Assembly: GCA_002049455.2 (NCBI GenBank)
Contig: KV918789.1
Coordinates: 1-64,000 of the forward strand
Origin: Porphyra umbilicalis
Lineage: Eukaryota > Rhodophyta > Bangiophyceae > Bangiales > Bangiaceae
Length of the DNA: 64,000 nucleotides
Direction: 5' to 3'
How positions within the stretch are numbered: position 1 is the stretch's first letter; every line of letters starts with the position of its first letter. Positions 53,044 through 64,000 of this stretch are shown piece by piece. The position numbers were made by a program, and so were the translations under genes. The notes under the pieces are model-generated. The model made no database searches, was not told where the DNA came from, and saw only the letters and a program-made list of their open reading frames with translations.

Positions 53044-54016
53044 GATTATCACCTGTAGGCGATCGCCATACGGTACCCATCCAGACTACCAGAACTTCGG
53101 GGCGGTGCCGTTTTGTCCGGTGGGTGATGGTTCAGCGAGGTTTGTATTGCTCATGTTTGTTTCTGCCTCCCATTTTCTCAGTGTGTGCTCGTTAGTTGTA
53201 TTGTTGGACGCAGCTGGGTAAAGAGCAATCAAGAGTGACGACGACGGGCTTCCTGGTCGTAGCCGCTGCACAGTGGGGCTTAAACCACGTGCCTGGAAGA
53301 TCTGCTTTCCGTTCGTACCGCAGTGGAAGTGTCTATGAGTATAAAAAAACGAGACCTGGCCTCCTCTTCATGCGCACGGGGCGTCCACAAAGGCCCCAGA
53401 ACCATGCACACACATATTTTTTTCTTTGAATTCACCCAAACAGGGAGCGATGAAAGGACGAATATATGTTTTATATCCGGCGAAACAATTCAAAAGTCAC
53501 AATGAGATTTTCGTTGATAGCCAACAAGATTGGTCCGACAAGGGTATCTGAATCGTTTAGCAATTTTTCCACCACATCCTTCTAGTGATCGTAAGCCGAG
53601 CTCCTGTGCGTGAGGCTAATCTTTTCTGCGCGTACCAGGCTCCAGGACAGCAACCCCCATTCGAATTTTCGTCCACCGCTTCGTTTGTGCACGCGATACT
53701 GGCATGAACCGTAGGCTGTCGAACATGACGCTGTCGTCAATGTGAAACTCTCTGTGTACCATCATCGTCAAAGTGAAAGGCTTCGTCACCTCTAGTCTAA
53801 CACGCAGCCTCGGTGATCGTATCCGCTGTTATCCCACGCTGTCAGTCGTGTCAGCATTTCAATGTGTTTCTTTCATGTGGTTACGTCGAGCGCTGACATG
53901 GGGGGCTATGAATAGTTGCAGTGTGGTTACGTCGAGCGCTGACATGGGGGGCTATGAACAGTTGCAGTGTGGTTACGTCGAACGCTGACATGGGGGGCTA
54001 TGAACAGTTGTAAAAG
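53044..54016. other. RAD50 downstream region
   Basis: No supported gene. Mixed-composition DNA with a 46 bp minisatellite at its end. Confidence 0.45.
53877..54010. repeat. Minisatellite, 46 bp unit, about three copies
   Basis: GTGGTTACGTCGAGCGCTGA... recurs at 53877, 53923 and 53969, exactly 46 bp apart, with only a few base differences. The last copy fades at GAACAGTTG near 54010. Confidence 0.9.
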
Positions 54017-54733
54017 TTGAAAAAACTAAATATACATGGCGTTTGCTTCGCAGGAATCGGATCATCGCTGCCCCCTACCGAGAGGGTCACCAACCAGTGG
54101 GGGCCACCGCCGCCGCGGCGCGGGCGCTCCGCCGACGACAACGACACGGCCGTCGCCACGCGCCACGCTGCGTCGCTACTCGAGCAGCGGCTGGGGCCGG
54201 CCGAGGTGGGGGCTTTGAGGGCGGCCGCCGCGACGCGGTGGCGGCGGAGGAGGGCGGCAGCGCTGCGGCGGAAGCGCGGCGGGCGCTGCCGAGACACGCA
54301 GCCGCCGCCCGTGCCGTCGGCCGACGCGCAACTGCCGGAGCCGCCTGGCCCGTTGCCCTCGCACCGGTCCCCACCGTCTGGCGGGGGGGCGCCCCCCGCT
54401 GCCACCTCCGCGGCCATCGCGGGGTGCCGCGAATCCCCGGCGGCATCCCACAAGCCTCCGGTGCCCGCCGCGGCGGTGGTGCTTCGCGTCGGCGGTGGCG
54501 GCGGCGGCGCTGACCGCGGCCGCTCCAACGGGCGGCCGTCGGCAGCCGAAAAGGCGGGCGCGCCGGTCGTGCACAGCGTCGGCGCCACGGCCGGTGCGGA
54601 GGGGGGGGGCGGCAGGCGCCCCAAAAGCCGCCTATACTCGCCAGTCCACGCCGCCCGATTTACCACCTCGAGCACAGAGTGGGCGCTGGCGACGAGCCAC
54701 TGCGTGTCCACACTCTGTGGAGGGCCTAGGGGA
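54017..54733. other. GC-rich block, open frames on both strands, coding status unclear
   Basis: A plus-strand frame of 240 codons (54017-54739) and a minus-strand frame of 237 codons (54711-53998) overlap almost completely. The plus frame has a helical Arg/Ala stretch (AASLLEQRLGPAEVGALRAA). The minus frame starts MDTQWLVASAHSVLEVVNRA. High GC alone keeps frames open here. No domain is recognised. Confidence 0.25.
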
Positions 54734-54737
54734 TGTT

Positions 54738-56602
54738 GAGACGACGTCGGAAAATTGCGATCTGGTCATAAATTTTCGATCTCGGGTGGCGGTTCCGCCT
54801 CCCGTATCTCCTCGTAGCCTGCGCTTCTTACCCACCCCCACCCACAGTGGCCTCAACGGACTCACTTTTTCGACTTGGACGCACTCCTGGTGAGTCTGCT
54901 CGGACTTTGTGCCAGGTTTGTTGAGCTACCCCCCCTACCGGTGCGTCCCCGCCGGCCTCCCGAGCACCCGCCACTGGCGAGCTATGGAGCCTACGTCCGA
55001 CCACGGCAACCGCCGTCTGACCGTTGAACGAGAGGATGTGGTGGTGGGGGTGGTCCAGGCCTTCTCTATAAACAACCTGCCGCTGTCTAAGCTTCAAATT
55101 CGGGAGATGGTGAGCTGCCGCTGGGCTCTGGACGTGTCCGAGTCGTGGGTGCGTCGCTTCCTGCGCCGCCACCATCTTCACCTACGCGCTCGCTCATGCA
55201 AAGCGCTTGCTGACAAGCGTGTGGGGGTGCAAATGATTGAGAACGTCAAGGGCTTCCTCAAGGAGCTGACGGAGTTCCTCAGCACGCACCACTTCACGCC
55301 TGCGTCGGTGATGAACTTCGACGAGACGAGGATCGTGGTCAAGGGCGGGAACCTCACCACCCAGCGCGTCATCCACGCTTCCCAGGAGCGCGCCAACGCT
55401 TCATCGACACGCACCAGCACTGTCGCCTCCCTCCTGACATTTGCGTCGGCCAACGGGTCTATCTTGATGAGCATTTACGTGCTGAAAGCCAAGTTTGACG
55501 AGGGTGGGCAGTCAGACGTCAACTTCACGCTCCAACTAGCTACCAGGGTCACCCGTCGGTCGTGGCCGCGCTACTTTTGATGGACAGACACCGGCTTCTT
55601 GAACGCCGAGCTGTTTGGGCGCGTCATGGACCTGGTAGCCGACGAGTGGGAGGTGCGCAATCCTGGGCTTCTCCTGCTTCTGTTTGGCGACCAGTGCTCG
55701 GCTCATATGAGCACCGACACACTTGAGCGGGCCCTGAAGCGGCAGGTGTACCTCTTCTTCCTTGTAGCCAACGCCTCCCACTTCCTGCAGCCGCTCGACG
55801 CCGAGCCCTTTGCGGAATTTCATCGCTTTTTGCGCAGGACAAACGAGGCGTACGTGTTCGACGCCATCATGGTGGGCAAGAGCACCCGCGACGCGCTGCT
55901 AGCGGCTGCCTACCACTCCGATAGACGCACTTTCACCCCCCGAGTCGTCACCAAGGCGTTCAAGACGACGGGGCTTTGGCCGCTCAACATCCCGGTGGTA
56001 CTCGCCCGGGCGCACGACAACCTGGGGGTGGCGACCGGTGGGGAGACCGCACGCGACGAGGCGCGCGTGATGGCCGCCGAAACCATTGCCGCGGCTCCGG
56101 AGAGGTCGGCGAAGGTCAGCGCGGGGGTCAGCAGCGGCACTGTCTCGGTGCAGCGGGCCGCTCTTCACTCGCCGTACTCCCTGTTTGCTGCCGCCCGCAA
56201 GCGCACCGCCGAGCAGGAGGAGGAGGCTGCCCAGCGCCGTGCACGCAAGATGGCAAGGATGGAGAACAAGGCTGCCAAGGTCAAGTGTGTCGAGGAGGCC
56301 GCAGCGGCACGGTTGCTTCTGATCTGTCGTGCTTGCGCCGTCAGCCGTCACCGGGGCGGGGGGGGGTGGAAGGTGTGTCTTTGCGGCAACTGGCGCGCGT
56401 GTTCCAAGTGCAAGGACGAGTTTTCCACGTCTGGTTTGATAGCGACGCACATGGAGAACTGCTCTGCTGGTTTTGGCGGGTCGTCCGAATAGGTATAGCG
56501 TGTGGTGCCCGTTTTGTTTATTTCTGTCCTGTGTTCTTGGTCGGTATCTCGTTCGGCAATTGAAATTTTATGACCAGATCCGCAATTTTCCGACGACGTC
56601 TC
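54738..56602 (+). mobile_element. Second pogo-like DNA transposon with ~40 bp inverted repeats and GTT target duplication
   Basis: The left end GAGACGACGTCGGAAAATTG (54738-) and the inverted right end GAGACGTCGTCGGAAAATTG (to 56602) agree over ~40 bp, including ATCTGGTCATAAA, with a few mismatches and one single-base gap. GTT stands directly outside both ends (54735-54737, 56603-56605). It encloses one transposase gene. Its ends share nothing with those at 40034 or 44515. Confidence 0.85.
54984..56492 (+). pseudogene. DDE_1/CENP-B-type transposase with one in-frame TGA
   Basis: It starts at ATG 54984 (MEPTSDHGN), inside the inverted repeats. N-terminal CENP-B-like DNA-binding part (WVRRFLRRHHLHLRARSCKA). 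Catalytic core: VMNFDETRIVVKGG, LLLLFGDQCSAHMS, NASHFLQPLDAEPFAEFHR, giving three Asp, then FKTTGLWPLN. A TGA at 55578-55580 separates the first and second catalytic residues; the frame is unchanged after it. The tail is an Arg/Ala/Glu coiled coil, then a Cys-rich end (CRAC, CLCGNWRACSKC, HMENC) that could bind zinc. It is one codon away from an intact gene. Confidence 0.8.
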
Positions 56603-56605
56603 GTT

Positions 56606-57200
56606 TATGTGAGTCCACATAGAAAGCTGGCCTGCAGACAGGTAGGGTGTAGTGGGGAGGTGGCAGTAGTTCTGGCTGCTGTGACCTTTGGAGGGCAAAA
56701 AATACATGAAGCATTTTTACGCTTTGTGACTCACAAGGCCGGTCATAGCAGCGTCATCGCTGTTCTCCGCGACAGGGGCATCAACGTAGACGCGTTCCAG
56801 AATCGACACCCGAAAAAGCTTCTCGTGCCCACTCCAGCAGTGCCGGCAATCAGTCTCATTGATATCGAAGACAAGAGAATGAAGTACACAATTTGTACAG
56901 TAGCCCCTCTGGATCATGGGGGTGATCATGGCCCAAACAAGTAGAGCTTGTTTTCCAGAAGCACTGACGACGCTGACGCGCCAGTCTCGTCCGGTCGACG
57001 GCCGTTCTCTGCGTTTAGCGAGGTTCCGAGCGCAAAGGGCCCAGAAAATACCAGAGCCAACGACGAAGCAGCTGTGTTTTTCCAGCAGTATGATTGGTTG
57101 GCGGTGGCCTGGTCCCACAGGAATCCCCCGGGGTCTCTTGGGAAGGGTGCGGGAGAGGCACCAACCACCGCCGCCACCGGCCGCGAAAGGCACAAAAGGC
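56606..57200. other. Region without a supported gene
   Basis: Short frames in mixed-composition DNA; nothing recognised. Confidence 0.4.
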
Positions 57201-58389
57201 GGCCGGCGCTCATCCCCCGCCAACGCCGCCGGCACGTTGGCCACAGCTCCGAGAGTGGCCGTGGCGGTGGCGGTTGTGTTGGTGGTGGCTGTGGCTTTGG
57301 CGGGGGCGGCGGCGGCCGGGGTTCGGGGGGGGGACGGGGGCGGCGGGGTGAAGGCAGTGGCGGCCGCTGTCGGCCGCGGTCACGGCGGGGGGCGGCAGAG
57401 CGGCGGGGCGGCGGCGGACGGGCACCGACGGGGGCGGCGGCGGCGCCCGGCAGTCACCCTATGCCGGCCGCCTGGGCGCTCTTCCCGTACCGCCCTTGTC
57501 CCCCGACGTCCACGGCGCCGCTGTCGCCGCCCCCACCCCCGCCGCGCCCGTCGCCGTCGCCGTCGCCGCCGCTGCCGCCGCTGCCGTCTGGTGCGGCGTG
57601 CCACCCCGCCGGCGGCGGCGCCTAAGGCAGCTTCCGCAGCATCCCCGTGCTCTCTTAAACAGCGGGGGCGGCCACGGCGCCGCCGGCGTTCGCGCCGACC
57701 CGCGACGGGCGGCGGCGGCCGGCGCGAGGAGAAGCGCCCCCCCCGCCGCCCGCGGCGGCGCGCAGGTGGCACGCGCCGCCCGCGACCGCCGCCGCGGCAG
57801 ACGGCGGCGGCAGCGGGGGGACGCCGTCGGGCGAGCGCCACCGGCACCGGCCCCACCTGCGCTTGCCGGCGTCTGCGGCGCCCGCCGCCGCGGTGGGCGA
57901 CGCAGCCTTTCCGCCGCGATGCCGCGGCAGCGCCGACGCGGGACCGTGGCCGCGCGCGGGGCGGCCGCGCGGCGACGCGGCCGCGGCCGACTGGCGGCGG
58001 GAGCGGCGGCGGCCGTCGCGGTCGCCCCGCCGGCAGCCGCCGTCGGCGGCGCCCGCCGACGCGCCCGCGTCGGCAGACGCGGCAGAGGCCCCGCCGGCGG
58101 GTGTGGCCGCGGCCGCGCCCGCGGCCGACGCGCCCGCCGCGCCGCCGCCGCCGCCGAAGGCCACCGCGGCGTCGCCCGACGGGTCGGCTGCGCTGGCGGG
58201 GGGGCGGGCCGCACCGGCGGCGGGCGCGGGCCGCCCCGCGGCGCCGTTGCCCGCGTCGCCGCTGCTGCGGCGGCAGCTGCCCGTGGCAATGGCGCCGCCG
58301 ACGGCGGCGCAGGCGGTGCCGACGGGCACGCGGCGGCGGGGCTTGTGGTGGCGGGCGGCGGCGGCGGCGGCGTTGGCGCGGCGGCCGAC

Positions 58390-58420
<31 letters not shown>

Positions 58421-58915
58421 CGGCGGCAGACGGCGGCGGCGCGGCGGCGGCCGACGGCGGCGCCGACGCGGCGGCGGCCGGTGACGCGCCTTGCCCCCAC
58501 GCGGTGGCGGATGCCCCCTCCCCCGCTCCCGCGACCGGCCGTCTGCCGGCCGACGCACTACGGAACGTCTGGGACGTGTGCGCGGCGGCGGAAACGGTCA
58601 ACCACAACGCCGCCGCGGGCGCCGCCGCCGCGGGTGCTGACGGACCCGCCGCCGCCTCCCCCCCGCCGTCAAGGCGCTCGTCGCCTACGTGCTCGCCACC
58701 GGGGGGGAGGACGCGGTGCTCGCCGCCCACGCGGCGTTTTTGGCCCCCCGCTACGGCGCGGGAGCGGCGCAGCTGGGGGGGGGCCTCGACGTGCGCGCGC
58801 TGCTGCGGGGGCGCCGCGCCTACGCGGCGGCGCGGTCGGCGGCGGCTGGGGGGGGGGGGGGGACCCCCGCCGGGGGTTGCGGCCCGCCGACGCGGCGGCA
58901 CACCTAGTCAAGAGG
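57201..58915. other. Extremely GC-rich block, possible plus-strand C-terminal coding segment
   Basis: Runs of GGC/GCC and homopolymer G or C stretches keep nearly all six frames open, so long frames here carry little weight. The only protein-like segment is on the plus strand at the end. LPADALRNVWDVCAAAETVN (58535-58600) and, after a one-base shift at the C run near 58660, VKALVAYVLATGGEDAVLAA and FLAPRYGAGAAQLGGGLDV. It could be a real helical domain disrupted by an indel or a base-calling error. No family is recognised. Confidence 0.3.
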
Positions 58916-61900
58916 GCCTAAAAGCGGTCTTCTGGGTTTTTCATGTGAATCCGTCGTTCCATTGGCGATTACCTCATCATGCCAGGGGCTCGCTTCACCT
59001 TATTGGTGGACGAGCGTACTGACATCGTCTGCAAAGTGGGGCATATGCTGATTTGCTGTACTGGCGCCGGTACCCACATTTTTCAAATTGCCTCCGAACG
59101 CGTCCAGTACAGGCTGAAATGGGATGTACTAGGCCATATTCGACCCCCGTCCACACTGCAAAACTTCCAATATAGTATAGAAACGATATTCACGTTTTAG
59201 ACCGCGGCGCTCCTCTGCACGCGCCCAGTATAGTAAAACACTGCGCCCACAACGCGCCTGGCTGCCACTCCACGGCACCGACACTGCCCAGACATCGCGT
59301 ACGCGGGGGTCTTCCCGACGCTGGGTGGGGACACGTAGAACTCGCAGGACATCCCACGATCAAGAAGCGTAACGCGGCACCTACAAACGGCGATCTATCA
59401 CGCTTCCCTTGCGGGCTGTCGTGAGGCTGTTTGTTGGTCTGCAGGGGGGCCGTTTTTTCCTCGTCTCATGCTTGTATTCTTTGGCTGCGCTTCCTCTGCA
59501 AACACTGCATAACATGTCCAGCAGAGTCCAGGCCAGAAAAGAGGACCAAGAATAAAAACTAAAGCAGAGGTCACACCGCCCCGGCTTGATCTCATGCTGG
59601 ACCCCCGCGTGCCCTGCTGAGTGCGTCAATGAAATAGGAACGAGTAGACCAGCGTCGAACGCAGAAAAGCCAGAAAGAGATAAACACGTAGCCAATCACG
59701 AGAAGCAAAGAGATCGACGAGCAACACGGAAACGCGAGACGCGCGTCAGTACAATGACACAAACACTCAGTACGCCCGCGAGACCCGCACACACGTAGCC
59801 AATCACGAGAAGCAAAGAGATCGACGAGGAACACGGAAACGCGAGACGTGGGTCAGTACAATGATACAAAAACCCAGTACGTCCGTGAGACCCTCACCGG
59901 CACCCACAAAGTGCGCAGGTACAACACGCCGCTGAATTGTATCACTCTGAGCTGCTGCACGACGAAGCATCCGCCTCACGGCACGTACCGAGGAGCCTGC
60001 GGCAGATCGGAGACGGATCGAGAGGGTGGCGAACGACGGCGACGCCGGCGTGGCGTCGAAAGACGCCAGAACGGTGGGCGATGGCGTCGGTCTCGACCCG
60101 ACTCGACGACCTGTGGCAAAGCCTCAGAGACGCCGCCCTCGCGGTCACGTTGGCTCTTATGAGGCGAGCACACTGTTTTTCGACCCTCTCAGACGCACCG
60201 AGAGGGCGCATTGTGCGCGGTCCGCCCAGCCTCTTTCGACTCAGTGTGCAGCTGCGCGCTGTCGTTTACGACTCATACGTGATGCGTTCCATGGAACACA
60301 GCGATAGCCTCCCTGTCAGCTCTCGACAGCAATGCTGTGTCATCAAACTGTGTGCACGTATCTGATTGGGCAACGATAGCTTTTCGAACGGAAATTTGAC
60401 CGGTATCCACCTTTGTTGCTCGTTTTGATACGTGCTGAACGCTGGTGGCTTCTGGCAGTCCGGGGACGCCCGACATAGATTGATGTGTGACAAACCGTCC
60501 TGACCGGCCCTGGCACGCTGCGAAACGACGAAGACACACCCGATTTCCTTGTGTGCGCGTCACTTGTAGCGTGCTTCAGCAGGGGCTACAAGCCCACGAA
60601 TCTGGCCCGATTTACCTGGTACACCCCACGGGGCCAGCACGTGGGACTTGTAGCCCACGTTCTGGATCCCCCCCCCCTCCAGATGACGTGCGTTCGGCCC
60701 TCCCCCCACGGCCGCCGCTCCGAATTGATGCCAGTAAGGCAATCGGGCCTGCAGTACATGAAATTTAGCCTAGTACGCGTCTTAGTGTACGTCTAGTATG
60801 CGCCCCACTTTCCCGACGATGGTCCAGGTGGAAATATAAAATGAGTTTCGAATGGGCTTGACGTGGCACTCAGCACCCAATCAACAAACGCTTGAACAAT
60901 GACTATCTGATCTCACGATGAAACAAAGTGGCTCTGGGAGACGCATTCGGCAACATTTTTGATAGCAGTTTTACATTTCTGCTCGTCAGAGTCCACCCTC
61001 CCAATCCGACACCACCGCCAGAGCTACCGGTGCGGCATTCATAGAGTTCTTACATACCATGTAGCCACCTCTTCTATCCTTGGGGACTTCGCTCATGCTC
61101 TCTGACGTTCTTTTTGAGGCCGCAGCGGAATGTACGGTGTCTCTGGGAGGCCTCCAAAGTGCGAAAGAGAGGTGGCCATAGCGGGAAAACAAGAAGGGGT
61201 CTTTGGGGTCCTGTTGGCGTCCTCGACATCATCACGTAGTTGAGTAGCGTTTGCAGAAGAAAGCAATGAAAAAGACGTGTGCTGCACTGAGAAAATGGGT
61301 GGTCGAGCTCGTAGGCCGAAGCCTTCAGAAGCATGCTGCAGAAAGGGGTCGGACGGTCCGAATGAGACGTGTTGTCTGAATGTATTCACAAAAAACTGTA
61401 ATGACAAATACGAGAAGACCGCCCTTGACTAGGTGTGGCGGGCCGCAAGGGGGAGGCGGGGGGGCGGCCGCCACTGCGGCCGCCGCGGCAGCGGCGTTGC
61501 GTGATCGACAATGTCATTTGAATAATATGGTTGGTCGCGTGTCAGTCATTGATTAGCACTAAATTAGATTAACAAATCTGCATCAGCTAAATAGTACTGA
61601 AACATATGCCCGAAATCAGTGGTAAATATGTTCTGCAGATTATGCCTGAAACCGGACAAGCCGGTTAGCTATCCGTTTGCTTGGGTGTCCCCTTGGATCC
61701 ACCGTATGACTCTCTTTGTAGCCCCCGTTGGCGACTTCTTGGCGACACAGCTCGTGCCTGTGTCGCCTCGAAGTAATCAAGAAGTAACCCGAAAAAGCGA
61801 GTGGGCAGAACCGCCGACGGTCTCCGGCCAAGGACGGCGGCTGAGCGACCGGAAGCGTGCCGCCGCTTGCCACGAGCACCATCTTACCAGTCGCTCTCAG

Positions 61901-64000
61901 AAAGACACGCTCTCAGTCAATTCATCGTGTACCTGGAAGAGTCGTAGTACAGTCCAAAGGCGGGGGCATGGCCCGTCGTCGTCGAGTGTGCAGATGCGGT
62001 GTACAGTCCTCTATCGCTGCGCAGTCACTTCTACGGTGGTTTTGGGGCATGCGAGCTCCTGCCGACCCAGGAAAGCCACGCGTTCTGACTTTTTTCGTTT
62101 GAGCTCGGTTAGCCTCTAGCGGAAATTGTGGCCCCCACAGCGACTCAAGTCTGTCTCGAACTCAAAGACAGGAAGGATCTGTGCGCAGCAGCTGCTCGGG
62201 TCCTCATGTCAGACAACTCTCCGCTGCTTAGTCCTGTCTGGCGCCCCCTCGCTAGAAGGTGGACATCTGTCACACATCGACAAATCACTAATGTGAGACC
62301 AGCCGGCGCCAAGCGTCCTTTCAGGCCTCTCGAGGTGCTCGATCAAAAGGACAGCAGACATAGAGAGTGGCGTTCATCTGGAATCAAGCTTCCGACACCT
62401 GGTGTGCCTGTCGAGGGGGCACTGGCCGATCGACTCAGATCGTTGTTGCGCAACGAATGGGCGGTGGGAGACTCTCCAAACGCACTCGTGGAGAGTTCTG
62501 AAGTGCCTGGCGAGTGAAGTTCGCCCAGCAGTGAACTTTAAGGCTGATAACAAGTCCCACTTCAGGGCATGCCCAGGCGGTACGTCCCCTGCGCGTGACA
62601 ACGATCGGCAGGGGTCACGTTTCACCCCCAAATGACCTGTCCAGGAGGTGCTGGCGCGGCAGACCGGTCACGCAACGCACCCTGCGCGATGCCACTCTAA
62701 CCAGTGTGGTGGCTAAGGCTCTAAGACGAGGAAAGCATGCGCGCGTCCGAATGTATGGGTCAGCATGTCCGCAAATCCAGAGTGTCCAGCGCGGAGAGTC
62801 TGTTGTCACATATCAAGAGGTTGCAGGTCCGGACAAAATGGAGGGTATCCGAGTGGAAGATTTTTCAGGAGAGCTGCCGTGCTTGGTAGTCGACTGTGGG
62901 ACAAGTGCAGTTCCATCAGTCGATATGTCACCCCCGAGATTCCCTCGAGTTTGTGCCAGCCGCACAGCAACTTTCCAGTATCGATGCGAGGGTGCTCGGC
63001 ACCACCCCGCCACTGCCGCGCCGCCGCCGCTGCATCTGTCAGTGGTGGACACGGGTGTCACATACTCGTCAACCGGCCCGTTGAAAACCAGCGGGGCCTC
63101 CAATCCGGCTACTCCAGGGCCTTGGATCACACGCCTCGCTGCCGTACATCTCTTTTAGCTGTCACTGATGGCCCTCAGGCGTTCCAGGGCCCGCGAAGAG
63201 AAAGCGGACCACATCCGGTGCTACTGGAGGGGTGTAAGAGGATGAAGGGGTGCGACATAGGGAAGCAGAAACTACCTCATGACCTAGCGATGGTGCCCCC
63301 CGCAAGCCAGGCGAGTACGCCTTGAAAAAGGGGTTGGGCTGTCCAGAAGTCCATTCGAAAGGGCCCTCTGATCATTCAGGGTACCGAGTTTTCCTGTCCC
63401 ATCGCGGCGCTGGGAGAGCGTACAATGAGGCGAGACGTCCTCTTCCAACATCAGGGCCATGAGGGGGCCTCATTGAGGGTCTCTGAACCCACCGGCCCGC
63501 AGCAAAATTTTGTGACTAGTTCTTCGTCGCGGGAAACATCCGCATTAGGAGGAGATAGTGGCACTATATTACGGGGTCGCAGCCTAATAAAGCGCCACCA
63601 GCAAGCCCTGGTCGCACTCCTGTCAAGTACAAGGTTATCCGGCCTCGACGCTGTTTCTCGGGAAATGTTTCCCGTCACAGAGGAACTGAGGACCTCGGTT
63701 TCGCCGTGTGCACTCTTGCCTAAAACGGGAACTGGTCACTGCAGCCCGGGAAGCATGCCCGGGAAACGCCGTTAAGGCAGGTGTCGGCGCAGCGGATATC
63801 CCTTATCCGCCGTGGGGTGCCGTACGGAGCGTGCCCGAGCTCGTCTGTCTCCATCCCCTTCTGTTTCCTTCCAGTTGCTGCTGACTTGCGACCCGCCCCG
63901 CCGCGTCTGTGGCCACCTACTTTCGCGCTTCCTTGCCGCCTCCTCTTCTTTCTGTGTTTCGCCCTCTTTTGTCCTCCGTCGTCTCTCCCCCGAGGACATG
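58916..64000. other. 5 kb without a supported gene
   Basis: All frames are short (the longest ~190 codons) and none shows a domain. Frames at 61619-62119, 62128-62517, 62595-63158 and 62765-63325 follow one another on the plus strand and could be the wreck of one long element gene, but I could not match any motif. A 107 bp tandem repeat lies at 59685-59897, and a small GC island (GCGGCCGC words) at 61440-61500. Confidence 0.4.
59685..59897. repeat. Tandem duplication of a 107 bp unit
   Basis: GTAGCCAATCACGAGAAGCA starts at 59688 and again at 59795. The copies match through GAGATCGACGAG, GGAAACGCGAGACG, GTCAGTACAATGA and CAGTACG with scattered changes. Confidence 0.88.

Noticed and set aside
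57380-58901. 392- and 480-codon minus-strand frames rich in Arg or Pro/Ala
   Set aside because: Products of GGC/GCC tracts; nearly every frame is open there and the peptides are low complexity throughout.
61440-61500. GCGGCCGC-rich inverted motif
   Set aside because: Short and explained by local GGC/GCC composition; there is no flanking duplication or second copy in the window.
1-64000. tRNA, rRNA, CRISPR arrays, plasmid or phage genes, ribosome-binding sites
   Set aside because: None was found by eye. The gene families and chromodomain elements indicate eukaryotic DNA, so CRISPR arrays and prokaryotic ribosome-binding sites are not expected.

Overview
The window looks like nuclear DNA of a GC-rich, intron-poor eukaryote. 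The one confident cellular gene, a full-length RAD50 (48919-53043), is read through 1374 codons without an intron. Almost everything else is eukaryotic transposable elements: chromodomain Ty3/gypsy, Ty1/copia, hAT, pogo-like DDE and a MITE. A bangiophyte red alga (Porphyra/Pyropia type) would fit these traits, but that is a guess; no marker in the window proves the lineage.

Layout. 1-10358: a gypsy element (family A) with two ~394 bp LTRs, gag, pol in the -1 frame, a chromodomain, an unusual extra C-terminal pol domain, and a long reading frame on the OPPOSITE strand between pol and the 3' LTR. 10359-12040: mostly unassigned, with a strong hairpin. 12041-28668: an old family-B gypsy element (B0) broken by later insertions. 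These are an inverted solo LTR of copia type (15624-15996), a much younger complete family-B element (16989-28586, 650 bp LTRs, 5 bp target duplication CGGAT), and, at 28669, an inverted, truncated family-A element (D). D is itself cut by a copia element (30763 to about 34980). Family B also carries a long antisense frame between pol and its 3' LTR, so two gypsy families share this layout. 35-44.5 kb: repeats, a hAT transposase remnant, a minus-strand transposon-like gene of an unnamed family, and a pogo-like DDE element with 21 bp inverted ends that appears to sit inside it. 44.5-48.6 kb: a 130 bp MITE with TA target duplication, then two head-to-tail copies of an extremely GC-rich unit with conserved ends. 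48.9-53.0 kb: RAD50. 53-59 kb: a 46 bp minisatellite, GC-rich frames, a second pogo-like element with ~40 bp inverted repeats and a 3 bp target duplication, and a GC-rich block of uncertain coding value. 59-64 kb: no supported gene; one 107 bp tandem duplication.

Within the gypsy elements, gag and pol lie in the 0 and -1 frames. In family B a perfect 9 bp stem-loop follows the gag stop and is kept in the decayed copy B0, which points to a translational control site. The antisense frames start beside the 3' LTR and converge on pol. Most element genes carry one or more in-frame stops or frameshifts, so this is chiefly a graveyard of nested elements around one housekeeping gene. Frame calls, LTR ends and repeat lengths were read by eye; no alignment or database search was run.
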